Below, one piece after another: positions 1 through 7,448 of a stretch of DNA of 43,687 bases. Position 1 is the first letter of the stretch. Each line of letters opens with the position of its first letter. The position numbers and the translations under genes are program-made. This DNA comes from Lachnospiraceae bacterium UBA5899. Lineage in GTDB: Bacteria; Bacillota; Clostridia; Lachnospirales; Lachnospiraceae. The stretch spans positions 1,148-44,834 of the forward strand of contig DJEL01000043.1 of assembly GCA_002432425.1 (NCBI GenBank), written 5' to 3'. A model generated the notes under the pieces. It saw only the letters and a program-made list of their open reading frames with translations. It had not been told where the DNA came from and ran no database searches.

Positions 1-126
1 TCTCTGAAAAGCAAGCCGGTTGAAAGCCTTACGCAAGAAGATAAGGCGTTTATAGAAACCTATCACAAAAAAGTAGATTTTGTTGATTATGATTCTCTGA
101 AACAAATTGCAGAGGCAACTCAATAA
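1..126 (+). CDS. 3' end of a gene of unknown function (cut by window edge)
   Basis: The frame is open from the first base to TAA at 124-126 and gives 41 C-terminal residues ending in IAEATQ. The segment is hydrophilic, rich in Lys, Glu and Asp, with no membrane segment or motif I recognise. A strong ribosome site for the next small frame follows directly, with no obvious terminator. The start and most of the protein lie outside the window, so no function is proposed. Confidence 0.6.
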   Translation, partial: SLKSKPVESLTQEDKAFIETYHKKVDFVDYDSLKQIAEATQ

Positions 127-153
127 ATTCCGGTATTAAGGGAGGGCGATTTT

Positions 154-385
154 ATGAATACGAACATGAGAAAAGAGCGTACCGCAATGAATAAAAAGTA
201 CATTGGAGGGCGGAAACCCTTCAAGGATCGATATTAAACCGAGTTTACTGTATACCACTGTAGAAAAGATATTGAGCAGGTTTTATCTTAAAAGCGGTCT
301 TATCGCGGCATTCACTATGTTGGTCGCTGCCATTTTCGCGATTGCCGGTTGTTCCAACACCCACAGCCTTGGCTGGATCCCATAA
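154..385 (+). pseudogene. small membrane or lipoprotein-like reading frame, apparently frameshifted
   Basis: A strong ribosome site (GGAGGGCG, 8 bases before ATG) at 141-148 starts a 27-codon frame (154-237) that ends in TAA. The next frame is open from 191 to 385 without a good start of its own. It encodes a basic stretch, then one hydrophobic helix ending in a lipobox-like FAIAGC and nine more residues (SNTHSLGWIP). The simplest reading is one small gene of about 75 codons broken by a one- or two-base change between about 205 and 234. A real 27-residue peptide or an unusual peptide precursor is possible, since a CPBP membrane protease follows. No family is recognised. Confidence 0.3.
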
Positions 386-412
386 AGAACACAAGAGAAA
401 GGTGTAAGAAAA

Positions 413-1030
413 ATGAATCTCTTTATCAATCAACTGCTTAGCAGCGCCGTTACAATTTTGGTGATGCTGTTCCTGCCTTTGATCTGGTGGCTTGTCACCG
501 CCAGAAAAAAACAGAATTTTTTTTCGTGGATTGGGTTGAAGAGAATTCGGGCCGAGAAGAAAACAACGCTCCTGTTGTACTTTTGCGGAGCGGCTGCGGC
601 ATTTGGGCTGACAAGCCTTCTCTTGCCGTGGATAACAAAAGGAACCGAAGCCGCATTGTCAACCGCCCGGTTTTCCGGACTCGGCTGGAGCGCACTGCCT
701 GCCGTTGCTGTATATGCGGTTTTGTCCACGGCGTTTTGGGAGGAATGCCTGTTCCGCGGTTTTTTGCTCAAGCGTCTTGCCCAACATTTTGGTTTCTCCA
801 CGGGAAATATAGTGCAGTCTGCCGTTTTCGGGCTGATGCATGGTGTGATGTTTTTTGCCTCCGTCGGCGTACTGCGTGCGGTTCTGATTACGCTCTTGAC
901 CGGATTAATAGGCTGGGGACTTGGGTATCTCAATGAAAAGCAGGCGGGCGGCTCCGTTTTTCCGAGTTGGACAATTCACGCGCTGAGCAACCTGATTGCC
1001 GGAATGAGTGCAGCATTGACGGTACTGTGA
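413..1030 (+). CDS. CPBP family intramembrane glutamic endopeptidase
   Basis: This is a 205-residue polytopic membrane protein with the three motifs of the CPBP (CAAX protease and bacteriocin-processing, Abi) family. The motifs are EECLFR (EExxxR, E110, E111, R115), FGLMH (FxxxH, H143) and HALSN (HxxxN, H189, N193). Family members cleave or help mature membrane-bound peptides, or give immunity to bacteriocins. The substrate here cannot be told. AAAGGTG lies before the ATG. The broken small membrane frame upstream and the XRE regulator two genes downstream suggest a peptide-related locus, but that is inference. Confidence 0.9.
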   Translation: MNLFINQLLSSAVTILVMLFLPLIWWLVTARKKQNFFSWIGLKRIRAEKKTTLLLYFCGAAAAFGLTSLLLPWITKGTEAALSTARFSGLGWSALPAVAVYAVLSTAFWEECLFRGFLLKRLAQHFGFSTGNIVQSAVFGLMHGVMFFASVGVLRAVLITLLTGLIGWGLGYLNEKQAGGSVFPSWTIHALSNLIAGMSAALTVL

Positions 1031-1363
1031 ATGGGCAGTGAACTGAACGCCGTCATCTTTCAAACTGTTTTGTGCGGTATCCTGGAGCGGCTTTGCGGCA
1101 GCGCCGTGATCTGGGAGCTGGATTCGTGGAGCCTTGCCAAGCAAAGCGGCGTGTACTTTTTCGTTATAGGGCTCGTCCTGCTTCCGATTGCCTATGTGAC
1201 GAGATTGTGTTCGTCGCGAAAGCAAGCAATAAAGACATGGGCAAGATCTACTCAGGGCGGGAAAAGCGGGTCATACGGTATCGTTTCGCTGTATTCCACC
1301 GATATTCTACCATCGGGGGATGTATTCGCAATGGAGTTTTACCGTATACTCAAAGCATCTTAA
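1031..1363 (+). CDS. small membrane protein of unknown function
   Basis: The ATG follows the protease stop codon directly (TGAATG), so translation would depend on reinitiation; I see no ribosome site. The 110 residues hold a hydrophobic N-terminal part and a clear membrane helix near residues 40-57 (GVYFFVIGLVLLPIAYV). A Lys/Arg/Ser-rich tail follows. It could be a remnant of a longer membrane protein. No family is recognised, and the C-terminal 50 residues look less protein-like. Confidence 0.45.
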   Translation: MGSELNAVIFQTVLCGILERLCGSAVIWELDSWSLAKQSGVYFFVIGLVLLPIAYVTRLCSSRKQAIKTWARSTQGGKSGSYGIVSLYSTDILPSGDVFAMEFYRILKAS

Positions 1364-1381
1364 ATATAGGAGGCGGTTCAA

Positions 1382-1846
1382 ATGAATCAAACAGCTATCG
1401 GAAATTATATCACAAAGAAACGCAGAGAGAAAAATCTGACGCAGGAACAATTGGCAGAAAAAATCGGCGTATCCGGTAAGACTATTTCCAAATGGGAAAA
1501 CGGCAAGTGTATGCCGGATTACAGTATCATCGAACAGCTTTGCAAGGAGCTTTCCGTTACCCTCTCTGAGCTGATGGATGGCGAGGATGCGGCAGAAGAT
1601 AGTGTGCGGGTCTATGATAATGAGCAGATTCTCGATCTGCTGCGCCGCACGCAGGAGCTGGAACGGCAGAAAGGGATTCTCTACGGTGTCATTCTTGTTG
1701 TCATCGGCATCGCCAGCAACGCTATGTCGGGCATGACCACAGGATCAGAGTTCCGGGAATTTATATCCGGCCTACTGATGGGCCTGTCTGTCGCAGAAAT
1801 TTTGGCAGGTATCGTCGTTGTCGGAAAAAGCGTACTGAGGCAATGA
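1382..1846 (+). CDS. XRE-family transcriptional regulator with C-terminal membrane helices
   Basis: The first 65 of 154 residues are a classic Cro/C1 helix-turn-helix domain (IGNYITKKRREKNLTQEQLA, then GKTISKWENGKCMPD). An acidic linker and two hydrophobic helices (about residues 100-117 and 130-149) follow, so the protein is probably a membrane-anchored DNA-binding regulator. GGAGGC lies 7 bases before the ATG. Proteins of this layout are common in Clostridia next to membrane transporters or proteases and probably sense envelope state. Its target may be the protease pair upstream. A terminator hairpin follows. Confidence 0.9.
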   Translation: MNQTAIGNYITKKRREKNLTQEQLAEKIGVSGKTISKWENGKCMPDYSIIEQLCKELSVTLSELMDGEDAAEDSVRVYDNEQILDLLRRTQELERQKGILYGVILVVIGIASNAMSGMTTGSEFREFISGLLMGLSVAEILAGIVVVGKSVLRQ

Positions 1847-1854
1847 GACGAAAA

Positions 1855-1910
1855 GAAGACACATTGTCTGCTCGTAATTTGAGCAAAGCAGTGTGTCTTT
1901 CTTTTATTTC
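1855..1910. terminator. bidirectional terminator between convergent genes
   Basis: The arms AGACACA and TGTGTCT enclose a second pairing, TGCTC/GAGCA, and TTTCTTTTATTT follows on the plus side. It closes the XRE gene. On the minus strand the arm is followed by CTTCTTTTC and can close the DUF6282 gene, whose stop codon lies inside the element. Confidence 0.7.
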
Positions 1911-2773
1911 AAGATATCTACAATCCCCAGAAGACGTGTGGGTGTGGTTACGGTCATGCTTCGCAGATCTTCCGGCTTGACATCGTGGTCAGCCATAAAT
2001 TGCAGATACTGCAGCATGGATTTCTCCCACGACGGTGTTGCAGGATTGCCGCAGTCAGTGGATAGGATCGTGTTTTTGACTCCGAGCTTTCGAATTGCAT
2101 CGAGGTTACATTCTGCATTGCTGACCCACTGACCATTTTTCAGCGGTTGCATAAAGCAGCGTTCCAAAACGACATTGTAATCCGAAACCAGTTCCTCTTG
2201 ATCTTCAAGGCTCAAATCTACGACCCAGTACTCCGGATGGGTGATTACAATCTTCTGCACGCCGACGTTGCGGGCACTGTCTGCCACGCAGCGGATTTCT
2301 TCCGGCGAAATATGACCGGTAGCAAGAACGGCATCATATTCCCTGATAAGCATGAAAATGCGGCGCAACTCCGGAGCGGGTACACCACGGTCATCTGTCA
2401 TACGGATTCCGCCGGATTTCCCGTGCTTTCGGTAGTCGTTTTCAGCATCCACTGTCGGCAACCAAATGACTTTAGCACCCATCTCAAGTGCGGTATATAC
2501 CGCTTTGGGATTTAGCCCGCCTGCTTCATGGTTCAAAACCAATCCGCCGTACATGACGAATGAATTGCTGTCAAATGTAACTCTGTTATAGGCGTTGCAA
2601 AGCGCTGCACGCGCCATGGTAGAGCAGTGATGTCCTTTGATGACGATCGCCCTTGCTCCGGCACGAACGGCTGCGGCGGTCAATTCCAAATCGTTATAAG
2701 TGCGAGGGCAAATATCCGGTGCTGTGTGAACATGCATATCAATGATATCATTGAGTGAAATCGTTTGCTTCAT
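1904..2773 (-). CDS. DUF6282 family metal-dependent hydrolase-like protein
   Basis: This 289-residue protein begins with the metal-site motif DMHVHTAPD (residues 12-20). It then has KGHH, NHEAG, ATGHIS, THPEYW and STDCGNP, the spread of His and Asp residues expected of a TIM-barrel amidohydrolase or PHP-like fold. I recognise it as DUF6282; the substrate is unknown. GAGGCG lies ahead of the ATG. It is the last of three minus-strand genes (HdeD, Hsp20, this) but is separated from hsp20 by a terminator hairpin, so it may be expressed by read-through or from a promoter I cannot see. Confidence 0.85.
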   Translation of the reverse strand: MKQTISLNDIIDMHVHTAPDICPRTYNDLELTAAAVRAGARAIVIKGHHCSTMARAALCNAYNRVTFDSNSFVMYGGLVLNHEAGGLNPKAVYTALEMGAKVIWLPTVDAENDYRKHGKSGGIRMTDDRGVPAPELRRIFMLIREYDAVLATGHISPEEIRCVADSARNVGVQKIVITHPEYWVVDLSLEDQEELVSDYNVVLERCFMQPLKNGQWVSNAECNLDAIRKLGVKNTILSTDCGNPATPSWEKSMLQYLQFMADHDVKPEDLRSMTVTTPTRLLGIVDILK

Positions 2774-2787
2774 ATTTATCGCCTCAT

Positions 2788-2822
2788 GAAAAAAACTGCC
2801 GTCTGCACAGAGCAGGCGGCAG
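2788..2822 (-). terminator. intrinsic terminator after hsp20
   Basis: On the minus strand CTGCCGCCTGC pairs with GCAGACGGCAG around a short loop, one G-A mismatch apart, and is followed by TTTTTTT. It lies between the hsp20 stop and the DUF6282 start. Confidence 0.8.
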
Positions 2823-2839
2823 GCTTTGGTTGTTACACG

Positions 2840-3259
2840 TTATTCAATTGTAATAGCGGTGCTGACAGGAGACTTTTTAATGTCTTCCTTCGGAACCAGT
2901 ACAGTCAGTACGCCGGATTCGTATTTTGCTTTAATATCTTCGGGCTTCACATCGCCGACATAGAAACTACGTGAGCAAGAACCGGCATAACGCTCCTGAC
3001 GCAGAATGCGTCCTTTTTTGTCCTCATCGTCCTTGTCCAACCCTTTCTCAGCGCTGATAGTCAGATAACCATCCTTGAGGTCGAGACTGAGCTCGTCCTT
3101 CTTGAAGCCGGGCAAATCGACTGCCAGGCGATATGCCTTTGCATCGTCCGTCTCACGGATATCGGTTTTCATCAGGTTTCTGGCATTTTTGCCAAACAAC
3201 GGATTGTGAACACCAAATAAGTCATCAAACATGTTTTCACCATAAATTACGGGTAGCAT
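2840..3259 (-). CDS. hsp20: Hsp20/alpha-crystallin small heat shock protein
   Basis: This 139-residue small heat shock protein is an ATP-independent holdase that binds unfolding proteins in the cytoplasm. A short N-terminal arm (MLPVIYGENMFDDLFG) is followed by the alpha-crystallin domain, with VDLPGFKKDELSLDLKDGYL, the ERYAGSCSRSF strand and the conserved SGVLTVLVPK near the C-terminus. The start at 3259 is chosen because GGAGG lies 9 bases upstream; a longer in-frame extension to 3340 would run through the promoter. The promoter carries a perfect 12-bp palindrome, suggesting specific repression. Confidence 0.95.
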   Translation of the reverse strand: MLPVIYGENMFDDLFGVHNPLFGKNARNLMKTDIRETDDAKAYRLAVDLPGFKKDELSLDLKDGYLTISAEKGLDKDDEDKKGRILRQERYAGSCSRSFYVGDVKPEDIKAKYESGVLTVLVPKEDIKKSPVSTAITIE

Positions 3260-3283
3260 AATAATTCCTCCATTCGTTTTGAT

Positions 3284-3312
3284 ATAATATTGACACGTGT
3301 CATCTATATGAA
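3284..3312 (-). promoter_or_regulatory. hsp20 promoter with 12-bp palindrome in the spacer
   Basis: On the minus strand TTCATA (3312-3307) and TATTAT (3289-3284) are 17 bases apart. The spacer holds the perfect palindrome TGACACGTGTCA (3291-3302). A repressor bound there would block polymerase. It is neither CIRCE nor a CtsR repeat. Confidence 0.6.
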
Positions 3313-3351
3313 AAGCTTTGCCTTGCAGCAGATACTGCAATCAAGCATTGC

Positions 3352-3882
3352 TTACCTGTTTCGCGGGATGCATGCATAAACGATGGCACTGACACCTTCC
3401 AACAGAAATACCAGCCCAATCGTCAAGCCGATTGCCGCAACACTTACCCAAGGATCCATCATACAGATAAATCCGGCAGCTATCAGAATAATGCCGATAG
3501 CTAAAACCCACCCCCAACCGCGAACACCAAAAGTCCGCAAATCAAACGCGCTTACAAAGCGCGAGATACCGGAAAACAGTAGCCACAATGTAAACAAGAA
3601 CGGTAGCGACATCATTGTAAACCACTGATTGAATAGCAGAAACAAGGATAAAATCACAGTCAACACACCGTCGAGTAAAAGCCAGCCGGAGCCGAACATC
3701 ACGCCGCTGGTGGCTGCAAAGATAATGATTTCAATTATACCGGAAAGCAACATAAAAATGCCGACCATCAAACCTGCGGTCATAGCCGCTATGTCCTGAT
3801 TACACAAACAATAAATGCCAACTCCAATCAAAAGCACACCTGCTATAATATTTAAAAACTTTATAGATTTGGGAGACATCAT
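3352..3882 (-). CDS. HdeD family (DUF308) membrane protein
   Basis: This 176-residue protein has about six hydrophobic helices in pairs, the layout of the HdeD/DUF308 family. HdeD is linked to acid resistance in E. coli; the molecular role is not known. The glycine-rich helix starts (GVLLIGVGIYCL, IGIILIAAGFICM) and charged connections fit the family. Two start codons stand side by side (ATGATG) after AAAGGACAG; either could be used. Its promoter overlaps that of the divergent PucR-type gene. hsp20 lies downstream with its own promoter. Confidence 0.85.
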   Translation of the reverse strand: MMSPKSIKFLNIIAGVLLIGVGIYCLCNQDIAAMTAGLMVGIFMLLSGIIEIIIFAATSGVMFGSGWLLLDGVLTVILSLFLLFNQWFTMMSLPFLFTLWLLFSGISRFVSAFDLRTFGVRGWGWVLAIGIILIAAGFICMMDPWVSVAAIGLTIGLVFLLEGVSAIVYACIPRNR

Positions 3883-3926
3883 AATCTACACTGTCCTTTC
3901 GTTTCTTTTTCTCAATTTCTGATTAA

Positions 3927-3972
3927 ATTATAGCGTTCTACACTTGAAACAGCAATGGATCGTCGGTATAAT
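3927..3972. promoter_or_regulatory. overlapping divergent promoters for hdeD and the PucR-type gene
   Basis: Plus strand: TTGAAA (3944-3949), 17 bases, TATAAT (3967-3972), toward the regulator. Minus strand: TTGCTG (3955-3950), 17 bases, TATAAT (3932-3927), toward hdeD. The two -35 regions overlap back to back, so the promoters should compete or be co-regulated. A small hairpin TTGTGC/GCACAA at 3987-4003 sits in the regulator's leader. Confidence 0.8.
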
Positions 3973-4020
3973 AAAGGAAAAGCTTGTTGTGCTTTCTGCA
4001 CAAACGAAAGGAATGAAACA

Positions 4021-5271
4021 ATGGAAAATAAAAAAACGGAGCGTTACGGTACAGATGCGTTTTTGACAGAGTTTTTTGCGAAGGACGATTTGAAATCTCT
4101 GGCATCTGATGCCGGAGCACTGTTGGAATGCCCGCTTCTGGTACTGGACGATACCTTTCATGTCGTAGCACATCACCGACCGCTTGGATTTAACGATCCG
4201 CTCTTTCAGGATTCTGTTCGGCAAGGTGAGATTACTTATGAGGCCGGTGCGATTATCAGCCAAAGTGAAGCGTTGATATCCGGAAAAGCAGACTATGTGA
4301 AGTTGGACGGCAGCGAATACCACCGACGTTTTGCACCGCTCATCAGCTCCGGTGTACGGTTGGGATATCTGATTTGTGTGGATATGGACGGACATCTGCA
4401 AAACATTCCACCGGAAACATGGAATATGGTCGAACAGGTTTTGTCGAAGCAGGCATTTATTGAAACCAGCAGACACGATAAGCCGTTTGAAACAGCGGAG
4501 GATATTTTAATGCATCTTTTAGATGGGGGCTTTTCTTCCGCTCCGTATTTTCACTTACAGGCATCTGACACTTATCTTACGGATTTTCATCCCACCGGAT
4601 TTGCATTGATTAATCTGATTGCTTATCATAATGAATATCTCGGCAAACGGCATTTGAAGGATGAACTCGGGGCAAGATTTCCTCAGTCTCATTCCTTTCT
4701 TTATCGGGGAGATGTATTTTTGTTCTTGCATGGCACGAAAGATGCTCATAGCTTTTCTGCGTTGGCGGAGGAGTTTCAATTAAAAGTGGTGATATCCGAT
4801 GGACTTTGCGACCTCTTTGAGCTGCCAGCCCTTTACCGCACAGCACATGAAGCACTGGAACTGATGATGGATCATCGCTTTCACAGTGGAAACGTCTGCA
4901 CGGTAGCACAGCTTCGAACACCGCTTTTGCTAAAAAATATAGAGGGGCGCAGTGATCTGATTGCAAAGGAGATTCGGGAGCTGGCTATGCATGATAAGGA
5001 AAAAGACACGCAGTATTGTGAAACGCTTTATTACTATCTAACCTGCTGCCGCTCACTGAAGAAAACCTGTGATGCCCTTTTCACCCATCGTAATACGGTG
5101 CTTTACCGGATTCGCAGGATACAGGATGATTTCCATATTCCATTGGATGATCCGGTTATACATGCCGATTTACTGCTTGGCGTATCACTGCTCCTGTTTG
5201 AAGAAAAGGGCCCTGATTTCTTTCTGCATACGATAAATAACCCCGAAACTGATGCCGGAGTCAAAAGATGA
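4021..5271 (+). CDS. PucR family (CdaR-like) transcriptional regulator
   Basis: This 416-residue regulator has a C-terminal helix-turn-helix of the PucR/CdaR type (about residues 340-400), with LKKTCDALFTHRNTVLYRIR and then a conserved Asp-Pro and leucine-rich tail. The N-terminal part looks like a GAF-type sensory domain (CPLLVLDDTFHVVAHHRPLG). The start at 4021 is used because a frame opening at 3955 would lie inside the promoter; AAAGGA precedes it. Family members usually activate neighbouring catabolic or stress genes in response to a metabolite. The shared promoter region points to hdeD as a likely target. Confidence 0.88.
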   Translation: MENKKTERYGTDAFLTEFFAKDDLKSLASDAGALLECPLLVLDDTFHVVAHHRPLGFNDPLFQDSVRQGEITYEAGAIISQSEALISGKADYVKLDGSEYHRRFAPLISSGVRLGYLICVDMDGHLQNIPPETWNMVEQVLSKQAFIETSRHDKPFETAEDILMHLLDGGFSSAPYFHLQASDTYLTDFHPTGFALINLIAYHNEYLGKRHLKDELGARFPQSHSFLYRGDVFLFLHGTKDAHSFSALAEEFQLKVVISDGLCDLFELPALYRTAHEALELMMDHRFHSGNVCTVAQLRTPLLLKNIEGRSDLIAKEIRELAMHDKEKDTQYCETLYYYLTCCRSLKKTCDALFTHRNTVLYRIRRIQDDFHIPLDDPVIHADLLLGVSLLLFEEKGPDFFLHTINNPETDAGVKR

Positions 5272-5279
5272 ATAAGCTC

Positions 5280-5310
5280 CCGGGACTTAAACAGTCCCGG
5301 ATTTTTTATT
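5280..5310 (+). terminator. intrinsic terminator of the PucR-type gene
   Basis: The perfect 8-bp stem CCGGGACT/AGTCCCGG has loop TAAAC and is followed by ATTTTTTATTTT. Confidence 0.92.
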
Positions 5311-5320
5311 TTAAAACAGG

Positions 5321-5349
5321 TTGACAAAACTGTACACTAAGTGTATATA
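5321..5349 (+). promoter_or_regulatory. ABC operon promoter with YtrA-like palindromic operator
   Basis: TTGACA (5321-5326) and TATATA (5344-5349) are 17 bases apart. The perfect inverted repeat TACAC-TAA-GTGTA (5333-5345) fills the spacer and touches the -10. Its half-sites TACACT and AGTGTA resemble those of YtrA-type GntR repressors, and such a regulator is encoded in the operon (7063-7443). The leader to 5489 is very A/T-rich with four AGATA motifs and no open frame. Confidence 0.75.
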
Positions 5350-5489
5350 TAAATATATACAGATAATACACAGATATACATAGATACTATATAGAAGTAC
5401 AGAAATATTGCATGGTAATGTCCAGATGATATATAGATAATGTATAGTGGTGCACGGATAATAGGCAGAAATGTGCAGGAGGTGCGAAA

Positions 5490-6329
5490 ATGATTGTGAT
5501 GGAAGATGTGGAGAGACATCAGGGTTCTTTTCAAATGAAAAATATTTCGTTTTCCATTCCGGACGGCTATATTTGCGGGCTGGTGGGAAGAAACGGTGCC
5601 GGAAAAACGACTCTCATGCACCTTTTGCTGGGGCTGTACCGGATAGGGCAGGGAAAACTGGAGATAGACGGCATGCATTACCCGGAACAGGAAAAGGAAA
5701 TTCATGATGAAATCGGCACGGTTCTGGTAGAAGAATTGTTTGATGGAGCATATTCCATTTGGGAGAACGGCATGCTGTACGGAGCCTATTACAGCAAATT
5801 TAAGGCGATAGATTACGAAGACCTGCTGCAGGAGTTTCAATTAGAAAAAAAGGAGAAATTCCGAAAGCTGTCGAAAGGACAGAAATTAAAATGCCAGTTT
5901 GCTTTTGCGCTGGCATGCCATCCGAAGTATTTGTTTCTGGATGAACCCACTGCCAATTTTGACCCGCAGTTTCGGGCAGCATTTTTGAAAAAGATACAGG
6001 AGTTTGTCATGGATGGGGAACATACGGTGCTTCTGGCGACACACATGACGGAGGACCTGGACAGATTGGCGGATTATCTGATTTATCTGCAGGAAGGACA
6101 GATTTTATATGCGGGAGATATGGAAAGCTTCCGGGAAAAATACCGTATTGTGGCGGGAGAAAATTATAAAATAAAGCTGCTGGGCGACAGTGTGCTTGGC
6201 ATCGAGCAGAGGCAGATGGGAACAAGAGCGCTTGTGCGGCATCATAAATTCCGGGAATACGACAGGGAACTTACCGTAACCTATCCCTCCATTGAGGAAT
6301 TTATGTATCTGTACGAAAGAAAAAAGTAG
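5490..6329 (+). CDS. ABC transporter ATP-binding protein
   Basis: This 279-residue ATPase drives export across the membrane together with the membrane proteins downstream. It shows Walker A GRNGAGKT (residues 33-40), signature LSKGQ (127-131), Walker B YLFLDEP (147-153) and the switch His in ATHMTED. The last 70 residues form the C-terminal extension common in YtrB/EcsA-like exporters. AGGAGGTG lies before the ATG. It is the first gene of an operon with its own palindromic promoter. The cargo is unknown; YtrA-controlled ABC systems elsewhere respond to cell-wall antibiotics. Confidence 0.93.
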   Translation: MIVMEDVERHQGSFQMKNISFSIPDGYICGLVGRNGAGKTTLMHLLLGLYRIGQGKLEIDGMHYPEQEKEIHDEIGTVLVEELFDGAYSIWENGMLYGAYYSKFKAIDYEDLLQEFQLEKKEKFRKLSKGQKLKCQFAFALACHPKYLFLDEPTANFDPQFRAAFLKKIQEFVMDGEHTVLLATHMTEDLDRLADYLIYLQEGQILYAGDMESFREKYRIVAGENYKIKLLGDSVLGIEQRQMGTRALVRHHKFREYDRELTVTYPSIEEFMYLYERKK

Positions 6330-6392
6330 AAGGATATGGACCTGAAAAGACAGTACGCACTTGTACCCGTGGGTTTGGAAAGGAAGGGCATT

Positions 6393-7061
6393 ATGAAAAG
6401 AAACATGTTTCGGGAATATATGGCAGATTGGAGCTTGAATAAAATAAAAGAAGGAACATCGGAAAACAAAGCGGTCTGGAGCTGCATGTATGCGGCATTT
6501 ATTATGATGTTTTCCGCGTCCGGTTCCATAGCGGGAGAAAATTTTCAACTGACGGATGCTTTACTGTCAATCGGTACGTTTCTGCCGATATGTATTGTTA
6601 TGATATCGGTGATGGAGCACCCCATCAGACTGCGCAAGATGCGTTATCTTTGTCCGCAGACGGAAGAAGAAAGAGCGCGGTCTGTCCGGAGGACATATTA
6701 TTTCCGTGTGGGAATTCATATGATTATTTTTCTGATGGGATTACTGCTTCTGTTTTCTGTGGGATTTTTTCACTGGGAAAGTCTGGTATTTCTGCTGCTC
6801 AACGATTTTATGCTGAGTACGATAGTGCCGGTAAATGGGATAAACGGAAAGGCAGTTTTTCAACTGGTGGTTCTTCTGATTGCCATTATGCTGACGAATA
6901 TGGCGCAGTTGGTTGTTATTTCGGGACCGGAGCCCCACCGGACAGTGCAGATTATTTTGTACGCCATACTCTTCCTGATAGAACTGCCGTTGTTTATCGG
7001 TTTTTCGAAATATATCAAAAAAGAACTGTGTGCAGCGAAGAACTTTGAGGAGGTCATGTAA
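6393..7061 (+). CDS. ABC transporter membrane subunit
   Basis: This 222-residue protein has about six hydrophobic helices (for example YAAFIMMFSASGSI, IHMIIFLMGLLLLFSVGFF and the C-terminal ILYAILFLIELPLFIGF). I start at 6393 (MKRNMF) because AAGGAAGG precedes it at good spacing; an upstream ATG at 6336 sits too close to its AGGA and adds 19 residues. It follows the ATPase by about 60 bases and almost certainly forms the channel for it. GGAGG for the next gene lies inside its last codons, so translation is coupled. Confidence 0.8.
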   Translation: MKRNMFREYMADWSLNKIKEGTSENKAVWSCMYAAFIMMFSASGSIAGENFQLTDALLSIGTFLPICIVMISVMEHPIRLRKMRYLCPQTEEERARSVRRTYYFRVGIHMIIFLMGLLLLFSVGFFHWESLVFLLLNDFMLSTIVPVNGINGKAVFQLVVLLIAIMLTNMAQLVVISGPEPHRTVQIILYAILFLIELPLFIGFSKYIKKELCAAKNFEEVM

Positions 7062-7062
7062 T

Positions 7063-7443
7063 ATGAACCTGAAAATCATCATTTCCCCACAGGGGACGCT
7101 GGCTATTTATGAACAGATTGTTTCCCAACTGAAAAATGCGATAGTAACGGGCGCACTTTCCGCCGGGGAGGCATTGCCGTCCATCCGTGCGCTGGCAGCG
7201 GATTTGCAGGTCAGTGTGATTACCACGAAGCGTGTCTACGAGGAACTGGAAAAAGAAGGGCTGATCCGTTCAGTGGCGGGCAAGGGCTTTTATGTGTGTG
7301 AATACAATACGGATTACCTTTTGGAAAAGCAGCTTATGACACTGGAAAAGAGACTTTCGGAAATTATTTTTGAAGCCAAAGCAGCGGGGCTTAGCTGTGA
7401 GGATTTCCTCAGCATGGCAAAGACCCTGTATGAAGGAGAGTAA
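7063..7443 (+). CDS. GntR family regulator, YtrA subfamily
   Basis: This 126-residue regulator is a GntR winged helix (residues 12-75: AIYEQIVSQLKNAI, LPSIRALAADLQVSVITTKR, then the GKGFYV wing) with only a short C-terminal dimerisation helix, the mark of the YtrA subfamily. These usually repress their own ABC operon until a cell-envelope signal appears. The ATG starts one base after the permease stop. The matching palindrome lies on the operon promoter at 5333-5345. A position as third gene, between two ATPase/permease sets, is unusual; YtrA-type genes mostly come first. Confidence 0.92.
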   Translation: MNLKIIISPQGTLAIYEQIVSQLKNAIVTGALSAGEALPSIRALAADLQVSVITTKRVYEELEKEGLIRSVAGKGFYVCEYNTDYLLEKQLMTLEKRLSEIIFEAKAAGLSCEDFLSMAKTLYEGE

Positions 7444-7448
7444 ATTTT

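Noticed and set aside
3955..4020. Longer N-terminus of the PucR-type regulator
   Set aside because: The extra codons lie across the -10 of its own promoter; the start at 4021 has a ribosome site.
5350..5489. Coding leader peptide before the ABC operon
   Set aside because: Very A/T-rich with frequent stops and no start codon with a ribosome site before 5490.
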